A DNA stretch of 64,000 nt from Gnetum montanum (taxonomy: Eukaryota > Streptophyta > Gnetopsida > Gnetales > Gnetaceae): contig MNCI01005374.1 in NCBI GenBank assembly GCA_015680685.1, positions 65,406-129,405 of the forward strand. Reading direction: 5' to 3'. The notes under the pieces were generated by a model, which saw nothing but the letters and a program-made list of their open reading frames with translations, was not told the DNA's origin and ran no database searches. Of this stretch, positions 36,111 to 47,755 are shown one piece after another. The translations under genes were made by a program, and so were the position numbers. Positions within the stretch are counted from its first letter, which is position 1, and the number at the start of each line of letters is the position of its first letter.

Positions 36111-36628
36111 TCACGCTGGACTCATGCTGCAAGCGTGACCTATGCGTCAGTGGAAAAAATGAGCATTTTTGGAGTTGAAATCTAAAGTTCTGGAGGCTAA
36201 AACTTGGAGAAATCATTAATGGACCTTGAGAGTGACTTGTCCCTTCAAAATCAGACCATTTTGATGCTATTTTGAGGCTATTTTGAGGCTCTGAAAGTTG
36301 GTCACGCCTAGCATGATTGCCCAATGTGACTTGTAAACAACTGTGTAGTTTGGCCTAAAATTTGGACTCCTGAATGCTGAGACTTGGAGTGGACATCAAC
36401 AGCTCTTGAGGATGGCTTGCACCCTCATATTTGGACAACTTTTTATTTGATTTTGAAACTATTGGAGCTACTCATGCTGAGGGCAAGCTAGCTTAACAAT
36501 GTGATCAAGCTAGCTTGAGCAACCTGAACTTGAGTTTCATGCCTTAGTCAAATTTTGCCTCCTGAATGCTTGAAAGGGCTTGAGTTGTTCTTGTTTCAAA
36601 GTGTTAAGCCAAAATTAGTGGTGTTTCA

Positions 36629-38879
36629 AATGTGAAGGCCAAGGTAGCACATCTATCGATAAGATTTGATGTAGAAGCTAAGAAACTGTGGTTAAAGTGA
36701 GCATACAAAAAAGAAAACAAGATATACAATGAGTTGACCTTGGAAGAGAGGATCTACTTCAAAATCAGCACATACCACCTCTTCCCAGCTAAAGGTCTTA
36801 ATAGAATATCAACTTATGTGGCTAGGAGAAGTGCAATTTTGATGGGAAAATACAAGGCCAATCTTGCTCAATTATACTTCATAGAAATTCAAAGGTGGTT
36901 CAAGGAAAGAAAGGTAGGGAAGCCAACACTTCCATTCCCTTACCTAATTAGAAACCTATATAAGCACACTAAAATCCTGGGCTACACCAATGATATTTCT
37001 AAGAAGGCCCAGAATGCTTCCTTCACTGAATTTCTCAAACTTGTAGTACCAAGAAAAGACCTTGGTGATGAACAAGAACTAGAGAAGAAGCTAGAACAAA
37101 AACTAGAAAAGCAATCCAAGCAAGAACTAGTGCAATGGCAAGAGCCGCAATTTTCACCACTACCACTGCAACACTATAGACCTACAATGATTCATTTGTA
37201 GAAAATAGCTAAAACTATTAGTTAGGAAAGTAGGGATGAATCAAACCTCTTTCAGGTCATTAATGATGCTATGCAACCTACAATTTTTTCCGATCCATCA
37301 AGTGGGTAGATTTCTTTGCAATCAAGAGAAGAAGCCCAATGGTCACAATAGATCTCTAGAAACACTACATCTTTTCAAGTAATGCTCAATATGGGAGAAG
37401 GTGCCATATTCATGGTCACACAGCATCGAGATGTAGCAAGCCTAGCAGATGTTATTAAAAATCACATTAAAGAATCTTTTAATGTACATGTTGTGCCTCC
37501 GATAGATTTGACCAAAACTAGAGATGTGAAAATGTTAGTAGCAATTTCAATGACTCCTACAAGCCATGAGGATTTACTTGACAAATTGTTGCAAACTAGA
37601 CAAGTAATGACAACTCTGTTCAAAATCGCTAGTGATGTCACTCCAATACAATCTGACCTCATCACCACAAAAGAAAAATTGATCATTGCAGAGACTAGGG
37701 TAGAGCATGAAAAAGCATAAGTGCACATGTTACAACAAGAGCTCATCGCCTTGAGAGCTAAAAGGAAGAATCCTTCCAAATTCGTTGTGCTTGACTAGTT
37801 AGAATAATTCCAAACAAAGCAGTTGGCCCAATTAATTAAATAGAATAAAGTTGTTGAACAATAAAAGGAGAAAGCATACTGGAATGCCTCAGCCATCGAA
37901 GCCTAAGCATACATCCATAAAAAGGCATTCACCACTACACAAGAGGAGAATAATAGCTTGCTACTAATAATACAAGGTTGACCACTCTAGAGAAATAGAA
38001 AAATATCTTGGAAGAAAGTGTCCACCAGTTAAGAGAACAATTGGTGAGGGCCAACCAAGACATAAGTATATTGGCTAATGAAATCAAACCCTCTCAATGG
38101 AGGAGGTCTACGTAATCTGCCAAAAATCTACAATTGAGATAAGTGTGTGACATAATAAGGTCAAGAAACATGAAAAGCTAAAGGAGCACTTCCAAGATGA
38201 AATTGACATGTATAAATAGATTAATGCAAAAGAAATTCAAATGGCAAAGGCTATCATAAGTTCCATGTCAATGCAGAATTTTGATTGGCAGCCCATCTTG
38301 GATAGCTATGCCTTGGTCCACCAAGTAGAAGTGAAGAATAAGGACCTACAAATTAAAGATTTGAAAGAGTACATGGCATTGGCTAACCTTTGCTATGCCA
38401 ACCTTTCCATGTTAACAAAAAGTTGGTCCAGAAATGAGCTAGAACAACAAGTAGCAACCACTTACACCTTGAATGAAAAAGAGTTTGCAAATAGGAAAAG
38501 TGCTCTTCAAAACCTCCACGTGGCAAACTTATAATTGGAAGCAATTAAGGCTTGCTACCATGAGCAAAGAGACATAATCTTGGACTTGGCTAAAAAATTA
38601 ATAGATTGTCATGAACTAAAAGAAAATCATAGAGATTTCGAGGAGGAATGATGGTAGTTCATAGCATGGTACATGAAAGAAAATAAGATTTTCCCACATC
38701 TACCATGTCCATGGAATGTGTTGATTCCAGCACACATCAGCTCATCAACCTAGACATTACATGATCCAAGAAAGAAGGAGGAGAAGTTGCAAGCACTCCT
38801 AAATCACTATAAATTTAAGAAGCCTAATGATAGGAGGAAGCAACGCATGGAAGAGCCACCACCTCCAAGAACTACATGA
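36629..38879 (+). pseudogene. B1 ORF2, 3' part (after element C)
   Basis: The stretch 36734-37201 reads ERIYFKISTYHLFPAKGLNR and RSAILMGKYKANLAQLYFIE, then FPYLIRNLYKHTKILGYTND, matching the plant-transposon-like domain of B2. It is followed by E/K/Q-rich segments (37060-37150). From 37382 to 38640 it is predicted coiled coil, with stops. The reading ends MEEPPPPRTT with TGA at 38877-38879; B2 ends in EEPPPPGTT. The relatively long open pieces (155, 112 and 97 codons) suggest modest decay. Confidence 0.75.
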
Positions 38880-39060
38880 ATTTCCCCAATTTTGTTATTT
38901 TGTTATTTTTTCATGATGTGTCCATTTTGTGTAAAACACCACTATGGCAAGAAAGAGTCAACATGTGTGTTTTTTTCTTTTTTCTTTAAGTCAATCAATA
39001 ATTTCATACCTTCCCAATATTTTTTAAAATCATTTTTTTTAACTTGAGGATAAGTTTTTA

Positions 39061-39076
39061 TTCAATTGTGGGGGTA
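39061..39076 (+). promoter_or_regulatory. B1 polypurine tract
   Basis: TTGTGGGGGTA directly precedes the 3' LTR start TGATGAGT. Confidence 0.8.
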
Positions 39077-39961
39077 TGATGAGTCATGTTTTGCAAGGCC
39101 ACGATATCAGGTATCTGATATTAGGGCTACAATGTCAGGTATCTAATATCGGGGCATAACCTCTAATGTCAAGGATTTGATATCACGCCTTTCACGCTAC
39201 CCTATAAATATCACACTTGGATGCATGGTTGGGAAAGAGAAAAAGATAGACATAGATAGATAGATTTTGATATATTTCAAGTTTTTTTAGTTTCCAGTGC
39301 ATGTCCACAATGTGATGTTAAGTGATTGTATGAAATCCTTATTTGAGTGTGATGTACTTGGACACATTACATGTTCGGCAATAAAGATCAAGATTACTCC
39401 CATCATTATAGCATCCACTTAGCTCTATTATTGCTATTAATTTCTTAAATGTTTACTATTTTCCTTATTTAATATTTTCATTCATTGCTCTTTATTATTT
39501 CTATCATTAAGCAAAATGAGTACAACTAATCACGAGTGCTTAAGTGTAACTCCTTGGTAACCTAGTAGTGTTATTGTTTGGTACACCTAGTAACAATATG
39601 CTTGGTAACCCTAGCGGTAGTCGCACAAAGTCCAAGTCATGTACAAAATGTTAGGAATAGATACTCATCACACATAAGCTAGTTAGACTTTACTTTTCAT
39701 TGTTGATTAAATTAAACTAGTAATTTCTTTATCATCATTGGGAGTAGCTTAGGGCCAAACAACATCAATTAAGATATGCCTCACATTAGACTAAACCATA
39801 CATGACAAAGCCACCACTAGTCTAAGTGGGAAGACAACGAACTATGATCAAGGCACAATGATTTAGACACACAACTAGTCCCATCTACAGAATTTGACCA
39901 AATCATGCATGAATGCTTGAAATTCATATGGTTGGATGTAGGGGTACCTAGCTGCTCATCA
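39077..39961 (+). repeat. B1 3' LTR
   Basis: It is 885 bp and the partner of 21033-21922. It contains repeated GGTATCTGATATTAGG-like words (39100-39185) and a TATA box CCTATAAATATC (39201-39212). Confidence 0.92.
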
Positions 39962-41039
39962 ATAGGGATCTCAACCACTAACTCCTATGGAAGGCACATT
40001 CGAAAATAGTTGAAGGGTCCAAGAATTTTAATTACCTATAAACATAATAAGTGATAGCCTGGAGAAAAGTGATAGCTATAAATGGGGAAGTGATATATGA
40101 ATTAAAAATACATTAAACAAAAAGTTTGTCAAACAATAGTCCTTGAGGTATGAAGGAGCACAAGCTAAGGGACTAAATGAACAAAGTGACTATTAAAATA
40201 CATCCTTAGGTAAGTTAACTCACCTTGTGCAATGTCATATCCTAGCTCAAATGTGATGGCATATGAAATTATATTTAGGAATCACTTCTCCACACATATG
40301 CATTCTGCTCACAAAAGGGGATTCATGTGGAAAGCTTTTTATTATGAACTTTTAAGCATTGCCCCAACTGTAAGGTTTTTGTGGGAGTATGGCTCCTCTC
40401 ATGATTGAAATTTCTTAAAGGAACATCTTGTGCTGAAATATTATTAAACACTTTTTATTTTTTAAATTATATTTGGTCATCTTAAATCTTGAGGTTCTTG
40501 TGGGGGCTAAATTCATTTTGTATTTTTTATTTGAAGGTGCTACTCACATGGATGCTAATTAAGTTTCAAATTCTTTCACCACCTTAGATGTTAGACCTAA
40601 TATAATGCATCCTTTCCACCTTATTAACTTATCAAAGTAGGTAATCAATAGAATCATGCATTGATAAGAATTAACCTAGACTTAGCTATTTTTCCCATGA
40701 CATATGAAAGTTTATACTTAAGGAATATTATTTGAAAATAAAGAAATACATAATTAGTTTTTTTATTTATCTAAGATTCACCCTTAGTTCGATTTTATAT
40801 TTAAACCAATCAATCTCAAGGTAGGAGGAGTTGTCCTTCTCCCTTGCATTTCAAACATGATGCCAATGAATGCTTTATAGTCCCAACTAACAATAGAATT
40901 TCGTATTTTCCTATACTTTTTTCAAGGTAAAAGTTATAGATGATTATGTTTTTATTATTTTTACAATATTAAATAAGGCGTTGATTGAAATTACTATCCA
41001 TAGCCTTGACTTCTGCTTGAGCATTGTCATCACATGGTT
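39962..41039 (-). other. Post-pol spacer of element A
   Basis: This AT-rich stretch lies between the integrase end and the B1 insertion. I see no ORF. It is inferred to continue, across B1, into 20709-21032 and 13311-14615. Confidence 0.5.
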
Positions 41040-42400
41040 TTTCTCCAAGGTAATTGGGATCACTTAATTAAACCAATTCATCCTCTTTTGGTTCATCAAT
41101 TTGGTGTTGATGGTAATGCTTAAGTCTCTATCCATTTACTAGAAGTGTATTAGATAGGTCTTCTATGAGTGCAATTAAGACACAACCATTACTATGGGGT
41201 TGTAACACTAGGTATGGGCCTTCCCATTGAGTTGTTAGTTTTTCTAGAAATTTGTGTAGTATCATATTATACAATAAGACTTTATCACCTTCTGAGAAAT
41301 GTTTATTAATTATGTTTTTACCATATATACACTTCATTTATTTCTTAATTAATTTTTGCCTCTCAAGTGCATGCATACATACTTTGTAATGTTCATGAAA
41401 TTGAGTCATTCTAAAGTCTTGGTCGGTTTCTTCATCAAAATTTGATTATTGTGCTAATCTTAAGGATTGGTATTTTATTTCAACAAGAAATAAAAATTTT
41501 TTTCCATAAATCAATCAATAAGGTGAATATCCTAAATTTTGTTTATATGTAATCTTATAAGCCTAAAGTGCATCTTGTAATTTTTTAGACCAATCTTTCT
41601 TCTTAGCAAAAATCATTTTGATTAAGATTTTTAAAATGATTCTATTTGCATTTTCAACTTCACCATTTGTTTACAAATTGTAGGCAATGGCTATCTTATG
41701 CTGGATTCCACAAGACTTAAGGAATTTCTCCATTATTTTATTAATAAAATGAGTTCCTTTATCACTAATAATTACTCATGGAGTTCCAAATCATGTGAGA
41801 ATGTGTTCTCTACGAAAAGCTACAACTATTTTAACATCATTTATTGAGGAAGCTTTAGCCTTCACCCATTTTGTGAAATAATTGATACATACTACAATAT
41901 ATTAACAACCATTGGAAGGTAGAAATAGTCCTAAAAATTCTATGCTCCATACATCAAAAGGTTTTATTATTAAAATATGATTAAGTGGCATTTCTTGTCT
42001 TTTTGCCATTGCCCCTAAATGTTAACACTCATCACATCCTTGGACATATGTATGAGCCTCTTTAAATATAGTGGATCAATAAAACCCACTCTCTAATATT
42101 TTTATAATAGTTCATCAACTATCAAAATGTCCACCTCCAAGGTCATCATGATACATTTGTAGGATTTCTTGTTGTTCTTCTTCTACCATACATCTTCCTA
42201 CCACATCATCCTTACAAATTTCGTAAAGATATGGATCATTCCAAATATACTTAAAAATGAATCTTATAAAAGAATTTTTCTCTTTTGTAATCCATTGATT
42301 TGGTGTTTTCATTGTGACTAGATAATTTGCTATGTTGGTGAACCAAGGGTCTTCCTTTGTTAAAAAGAGTTGTTCATTAGGAAATTTGTCATTGAACACT
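41040..42400 (-). pseudogene. Element A integrase pseudogene
   Basis: Integrase inserts the new DNA copy. Residues in order: a pre-zinc region FPNEQLF...DPWFTNIANYLV (42399 downward), an HHCC-type finger region with GGHF and CDEC, and a core with VWSIEFLG (first catalytic Asp changed to Glu), ISDKGTHF (second Asp intact) and GEVENANR (Glu intact). The C-terminal GPY-type module KLTTQWEGPYLVL and the block RLKHYH follow near 41230 and 41110. This is the full Athila-type arrangement, though shifted and stopped at several points. Pol ends around 41040, and about 1 kb of noncoding sequence separates it from the B1 insertion. Confidence 0.82.
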
Positions 42401-42499
42401 CCTCTTATTCTATCTTTCTCCTAGGTTTCCAGTCTAGAAATATTATCTACAACAACATTTTCTCTACTCCTATTATCTAGAATATCAAGATCAATTCTT

Positions 42500-42930
42500 G
42501 AAGTAGAAGACATCATCTCATAATCCTAGCATTTTCTATTTTTTTATTTTCTAGAAATTTTATGGCTAAATGATCAATGTAAAATCTCATTTTATATCCT
42601 ATTAAATGATTCCTAAAATTATCCAAAGCATATACAATGGCCAAGAATTATTTTTAGTATTTGTATAGTTAATTTGGACTTGATCTAAACTTTTGGAGAC
42701 ATAGTAAATCATCCTTGCTTTATTATCTATGTATTGTCCCAAAACTACCCTTATAGTTATATTACTAGAATTGCAAATCAAGTTAAAAGGAAATTTTCAA
42801 TTAGGTGCATTAAGTATTGGAGTGATAGTTACTCTTTTCTTTAGTTTAGAGAGGCAACCATCACTACAAATAAGGAAACATCTTTTTCCAAGAGCATGTA
42901 AAGAGGCTTGGCTATTTTTGAAAAGTATTT
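42500..42930 (-). pseudogene. Element A RNase H pseudogene
   Basis: RNase H removes the RNA template during reverse transcription. The blocks FPFNLICNSS and VVLGQYIDNKARMIYYVSKS, then LDQVQINYTNT, correspond to the FEIMCDASD / AVLGQ / I-x-Y-A-S-R-T-L / A-x-x-N-Y-x-x-T-E motifs. The first catalytic Asp (D-A-S-D) is replaced by N-S-S-N. The domain follows RT in the normal order. Confidence 0.72.
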
Positions 42931-42999
42931 AATGAACCATCCATAATATCCAACATGATCTAATAAGGATCAAAATGTATTTAAGTTTGTTGGGACTAG

Positions 43000-43811
43000 A
43001 ATTATAGACATTAATTTTACTTTTTCCTAATCCATTTTAATTCCTTCTTTGGAAATTACCTATCTTAAAACCACACTGCTTCTTGCCATTAAATGACTCT
43101 TTTTCCAACTTAATTTTATATTTTTTTTCTATACATTTATCCAAGATACATTCCAAGTGATCTAATTTTTGTTCACAAGTATCCCCATATACTAAAAAAC
43201 ATCCATAAATGCTTCTAAATATTCTTCTAGCATATCAAAAAAAAAAACTAATATTAGAGGTCTTTGGAAGTTAGCAAGTGCATTACAAAGACCAAAAGAC
43301 ATTTGTCAATAAGTGAAGGTACCATATGAGCATGTGAAGGTTATTTTATATTGATATTTCTATGCAATACTTAATTGATTGTAACAACTAAACCCATCCA
43401 AAAAGTAATACTATTTATGCCCTTCTAGTCTCTCCAAGATTTGGTCTATATAAGTAGAGGAAAATGACCCTTTTGTGTTTTGATTAAGTTTTCAATAATC
43501 TAGACAAACTCACCATTTTCCTTCCTTTTTAGGTAATACCATGATAGTGCTAACCTATTTTCTATTAGCTATTGGATAAATAATTTCTTCCTTCCAAAGT
43601 TTAGAGATTTTATCTTTAACGATTTTCTTTAAAGGTAGATTAATTCTTCTAGGGGAAATTCTAACTAGTTTAACATTCTCTTCTAGATAGATGTGGCTTT
43701 GACATATGTTGGGTGAAATTCCTTGATGGAGGTCTTCATAACTCCACAAAAACGCATTATATTTTTTTAAAAAAAAACTTCTATTAATCCTATTTCTTAT
43801 TCACTAGAAAG
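43000..43811 (-). pseudogene. Element A reverse transcriptase pseudogene
   Basis: RT copies the element's RNA into DNA. The minus strand shows WSYEDLHQGISPNICQSHI (the conserved entry block), PLKKIVKDKISKLWKEEIIY, VLPKKEGKWRVCLDY, FSCYNQLSIA, TFTCSYGTFTY and MSFGLCNALANFQR. The catalytic Y/F-x-D-D box is now F-M-D-V followed by a stop (about 43185-43215), so the second aspartate is lost. Stops are scattered through the frame. The family assignment to Athila/Tat-type gypsy rests on these blocks and on the flanking linker. Confidence 0.83.
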
Positions 43812-44059
43812 TTAGAATTTTATTATTAAAGGATTATTTTCATCAAGGAAAATGTACTTAATATTTCTAGGTAATTCATGAAGTTCCAAATAATCATTAA
43901 TTGGTGGTTGAATTATGTCTCCTATACTCCCTAATTCCAAGTTTATAATTTGATCTAAAAGATATTGTTTCTCTTTTGTAGAAGGATATAATGGTTCTTC
44001 TTCAAAATTATTTACCACCAATTTTTCCCTATCTTGGGTCATTGCTGATGTGGGTATTG

Positions 44060-44560
44060 TGTAGAGCATCCTAGACTCTTTAATATTTTGGTTCAAGTAA
44101 TCTTCTTTTCCTTTATCGAATACATTAAGCATAAAGGTAAGGTTGACAAAAGATAATCAAATTTGTCCTAATCTATAATTAATTATTGCATTTGTTGTTG
44201 CTAACTAGGGTTTACTTAGGATACTGGGGAAACAATCTAGATCTTTGACCTCTAACACAACAAAATCAATAGGATGTTTTTATTTTTCTACATCCATAAT
44301 TAAATCTTCTACCAATCCTATGAGTTTAACACTTGAGCCATCTATTAAAGATATTGACATGTTGACTTTCCTTATATCTTCCAAGTCAATTAGCTTAGCC
44401 ATTTCAAGTGACATAATATCGATACTAGAATCTATATCCAATAAGGCATTTTTAATGTTTTTGACATTGATTGTTATTGGAATTTTTGGAATCCCTTGAT
44501 CTTGATATTTAGAAATTTCCTAACTTTTTTTGACTTGAGATAACTTGTCAACCAATTTTA
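44060..44560 (-). pseudogene. Element A aspartic protease pseudogene
   Basis: Retroviral-type aspartic proteases cut Gag-Pol into its mature parts. The minus-strand reading shows ALLDIDSSIDIMSLEMAKLI, where the active-site D-[ST]-G/A is now D-I-D-S-S. It is followed by LIDGSSVKLIGLVEDLIMDV and the second-lobe region LATTNAIINY, as in Athila-type proteases. The stretch runs into the protease-RT linker (44132-43812), which contains ELPRNIKYIFLDENNPLII, a typical block just before RT in this clade. Confidence 0.75.
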
Positions 44561-45429
44561 CTTGTCTAGAAATTTTTTCTTTCTACTTTTTTTTGCATAA
44601 TTCTCTTAAGTATTTATCATAAAGAGGTGTATCCTTAACAAATTTTTCTAATGAAATATGTAAATATAATTCATCGAACATTTTTTCTATATGTGCCTTA
44701 GTTGTAAAATCTTCTTGTAATCATTTAGGGAAGGATGATGAAATTTTTTTCTTATTTAAGGAGGAAGAGCTTGAGGGTTGTTCCACTCTATCCATTGATT
44801 CTTCACTTCCTTCCTTATCCTTTATATGTGGTTAATCCTCCTCTTGTGTCTCATTAATGTTATCTTAGAAACTAACCTTTTTTGTAGGTCTAGTTTCAAT
44901 AATTTTTCCACTTCTAGTAATGATAGAATGTAATTGTTCCCTACCCTTTCTCTGATTGGTGGGATTTGTTTTAGGTTTAGAAGCTAAATCACTCTTTATT
45001 CAATCTTGAAAGTGTCTCTTTGTCTCAACCATAAATTTCCTATTTTCTTTTATAAATACCATTAAAATTTGAGTTAAATTGTGTAGTTATTCATTAATCA
45101 AATTTATCAATGGTTGGTAGCTATTTTGGGGAATTCATGTTGATGGTTGATAAAATGATCTTATTTAGAAATGTGCAAAAGGATGGTTTCTCATTTTTTG
45201 AAAGGCTCTTGCAGGCTCTTAAATTTCTTCATTACAGTAGACTAAGGCTGGATAGTTTGTGGTGTCATATTATTTATTCCCACATAAGTTAAAAGTTTCT
45301 TCTTGCACAAAATGAGTTTGTTTCTTTATTAATTTAGTTAACTCATCAGCATTTCTATTCAATTGTTCAATTTGGTGGGTTAGCCTTGCATGATGTCTAG
45401 TTATTGTTCAATTTGGTGGGTTAGCCTTG

Positions 45430-46040
45430 CATTCACTTTGATCTATGAAAGAATTGATGATTCTTCAATCCTCTTCCGAAGTCACATTCAAAATATTTCC
45501 CCCATAGGCAAAAACCACATTTTATCCGCAATATGGTAATAACCCCTCTATAAAGATTTGAATTAGTTTGTGGGATGGAAATCCATGGTTGCTATTTTTA
45601 AGACATAATTCTTTAAATATGGGCACTTTCATAATCCTCCTCTTTCCTTTATGTCAAACTCATAAGGTGCTTCCTAAGTGTATATAGCCTATCATTTAAA
45701 AGGAAATGCTAAATGAAGGCTACCTTAAATTCATCCCATAAACTTATTTGAGTCTACAAACTTTGAAGCCAAAAATCAACTTTATCTTTTAAAGTAGATT
45801 TGAAGGCTATTGTTTTTGTTCTAGCCTAAGCTAGAGGTCCCAACATGCCTATCATAGTTACAAATTCTCTTACATGAGTTGTAGGATCTTCATCAATTAT
45901 TTCTTTAAAAATGGGTAGTAAGTGTGAGTTTTTAACTTTCACATTTCTTCCTGGAGGAAAAACTAATGGGGTTGGGGAATTTTTGGTATCCTTTGATATA
46001 ATAAGTCCACTAATGTTTGTCCCTGATAAGCTTGTCAAAG
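45430..46040 (-). pseudogene. Element A gag (Ty3-gypsy) pseudogene
   Basis: Gag forms the virus-like particle that packages the element's RNA. From 46038 downward a readable stretch contains FPPGRNVKVKNSHLLPIF, then IIDEDPTTHVREFVTMIGML. After a stop come KDKVDFWLQSL and WDEFKVAFI. This order (the D-P-x-x-H/W-I-x-x-F block, then the W-L-x-S-L block and the W-x-E-x-x-x-x-F block) is the plant Retrotrans_gag pattern. Several stops interrupt it. The 5' LTR and PBS lie about 0.9 kb upstream, the usual long leader of this clade. Confidence 0.72.
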
Positions 46041-46951
46041 TAGAATATTAGAACCAATGCTTTCGAAAGAATGAGGAAATGGGCTATGTGAAATTAGAGG
46101 AGGTGTATGATGTGAAGGAGATCAAACTATAAAGAAAGTATCCAATGTTGGAGTTACAATGGAACTTGGTATTAATATTGAAGTAATAGGAATTTGAATG
46201 TTTAATGTGCTTACTAGTTAGGTAGTCCCTCCTACAATAGACATGCTAATTATTATTTGACTAAGGTTGAGATTTTAAGAACCTCCAACTATGGCTAGAT
46301 TTGTGGTTTCCATTGTGGTGTTTAGTATATCAAAGAAAGGGGTTAAAGTTATGGAAAATTGAAATTGTATTTCTAATTCTTCTAGGTGGAAAATCTCAGT
46401 TGGATTTCCTTCTTTAAAACTAATTAAAGTGCTTTGTTTTTTAAGGGAGGTAAATGGAATAGGACTTTTTTTTGTAGAACAAGGCTATCCATATTCCTCT
46501 TGAGATCACTTTAACTTAGTTTGGATGCATTTATAATAACTAGTAGTGTTCCTATGAGGCTGAATTCATGTTGGATTTTTGTGTTGCTTATTTGGTTTCA
46601 TTTAACAAGCACACTTTTCCTTGGCACATTCATGGGCAATTAATCCCAAAACTTTGTTGATTGTCTTAATTAATTTGTAATTATTTCCTTAATTGTAATT
46701 TTTTTATAACTTTCCTTAGTTTTGGAAACTAAGAAAATGGATTCTTCTGATTGTAACTTTTTCATTGTTTTTCATATTTTTATTTTTCTTCTTACAAACA
46801 AAAAAATTAAAAGAGGTCATTTCTAATACTACTAAACAAAAAAAATTAAAATGAAATGAAAGGAATATGTACCTTTTTAAAAGATTCAAATTAAATTCTA
46901 AAAAAAAATTGAAAAACATACTAAACCCTTGATGATGATTGACTTTGCTAG

Positions 46952-46973
46952 CCTTCCTAACAACAATACTAAA
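46952..46973 (-). promoter_or_regulatory. Primer binding site of element A, tRNA-Asp type, C-to-T decayed
   Basis: The minus strand reads TTAGTATTGTTGTTAGGA. Compared with TTAGCACCGTTGCTGGGGA in B1, most differences are C-to-T (one G-to-A) plus one lost base, as expected from deamination of methylated DNA. Confidence 0.65.
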
Positions 46974-46974
46974 T

Positions 46975-47755
46975 TGATGAGCTAGCCAAAATTCCAAGGC
47001 TAGATTACTCTTGTTGTAGAAATATCACTTTTTCTATGACTTTTCCTTGTTGTTTCCAGGGTGCAACAACCTCAAAAGCCTGCCAATGGACTCTAATGAT
47101 CTATAGTTGTTACAAGGCTCAATAGATCTTCACTTAGCAATTGTTCAAGAAAAATTGAGAATTTTGATTTCAACTTTATGTGGGTTTTCTTTGGTATTGA
47201 ATCTTGGATATCCCTCTCAACTGGGTGCTAAGCTCTTCCATTTATACTTGAATAGATTACATCATATTTGGGAAAAAGTAATAAAATTGACATATTGATA
47301 TTCATCAAGGAAATCGATTAGAAGATGTAATGCTATGGTGATATCAAATTTTATCACACTAGCAATGTCCTTCAATGATTAATTTATGTTGCACCTACAG
47401 TGTAGATTGATAGCCCAATTCTATGGTGAGGGGTCACTTCCTTTTGTTGAATGATATCAATCTTTGTCATTGACACTATTGAAATTGATGTAATTTGGGT
47501 CAACCCAAATTGATTTGGATGATGTGAATCAATATAGTTTTCTTCATAATATATTAAAATTCTCTATCCCACTCAATATCCTATAAAAAGCTATTGATCT
47601 TGCAATATCCTGCAATAACAAAGACTCAATAAAGCAATTAGTCCTTATCAATTAGCATCAATGAAATTGATGTACTTCAATATGGTAAAATAGTAAAAAA
47701 GAATAAAAATTAGATAGTTTTTATCATGAAAACTAGGGCATTTGAGAGTTCAACA
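46975..47755 (-). repeat. 5' LTR of element A
   Basis: On the minus strand it starts TGTTGAACTC at 47755 and ends GGCTAGCTCATCA at 46975, next to the PBS. Most of it aligns with 11180-11876. It has an extra stretch of about 95 bp (around 47190-47285) that is absent from the other LTR. A TATA-like TTTTTATAGG lies on the minus strand near 47583-47592. Confidence 0.78.

Larger units (their letters stand above)
27110..36628 (-). mobile_element. Element C: gag-protease-only LTR element (TR-GAG/LARD-like)
   Basis: The LTRs 34870-36628 (5') and 27110-29046 (3') face the minus strand and are closely similar. They start TGAAACACC. Inside, on the minus strand, are gag with a zinc knuckle and an aspartic protease (33600-31150), then about 2 kb without RT, RNase H or integrase before a purine tract and the 3' LTR. 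It interrupts B1 ORF2 at one point, so it is younger than B1. The left end and a target duplication are uncertain (flanks TTTGT / AATGT at best). Confidence 0.85.
34870..36628 (-). repeat. 5' LTR of element C
   Basis: It is 1759 bp. On the minus strand the order is start TGAAACACC (36628), a heat-shock-element-like array (36110-35890), one 81-bp repeat unit (35627-35707), a TATA box CTATAAATA (35514-35523), then the LTR end and PBS. Confidence 0.87.
21033..39961 (+). mobile_element. B1: pol-less two-cassette LTR element, interrupted by element C
   Basis: The LTRs (21033-21922 and 39077-39961) have perfect 8-base inverted termini TGATGAGT / ACTCATCA. The flanks are GTAGG (21028-21032) and ATAGG (39962-39966), a target duplication with one change. 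The interior has an Asp-type PBS, gag-like ORF1, an internal promoter, ORF2 and a purine tract, but no protease, RT or integrase. Element C (27110-36628) splits ORF2. Without C the element is about 9.4 kb, comparable with 8.6 kb for its sister B2. It is inserted into the post-pol spacer of element A. Confidence 0.9.
11180..47755 (-). mobile_element. Element A: Athila/Tat-like Ty3-gypsy element, split by nested insertions
   Basis: The two LTRs (46975-47755 and about 11180-11876) face the minus strand. Between them, also on the minus strand, are gag, protease, RT, RNase H and integrase (46040-41040) and a further ORF (13310-12245). An Asp-type PBS sits inside the 5' LTR (46952-46973) and a purine tract inside the 3' LTR. 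Removing the copia element (14616-20708) and B1 (21033-39961) leaves about 11.5 kb, a normal size for Athila-type elements. I therefore read these distant pieces as one element. No convincing 5-bp target duplication is visible at the outer ends, and the exact left end is uncertain by a few bases. Confidence 0.75.

Noticed and set aside
40376-40512. G-rich strings GTGGGAGTA and GTGGGGGCTAA as possible plus-strand polypurine tracts
   Set aside because: The surrounding sequence belongs to minus-strand element A, and no LTR start follows either string.
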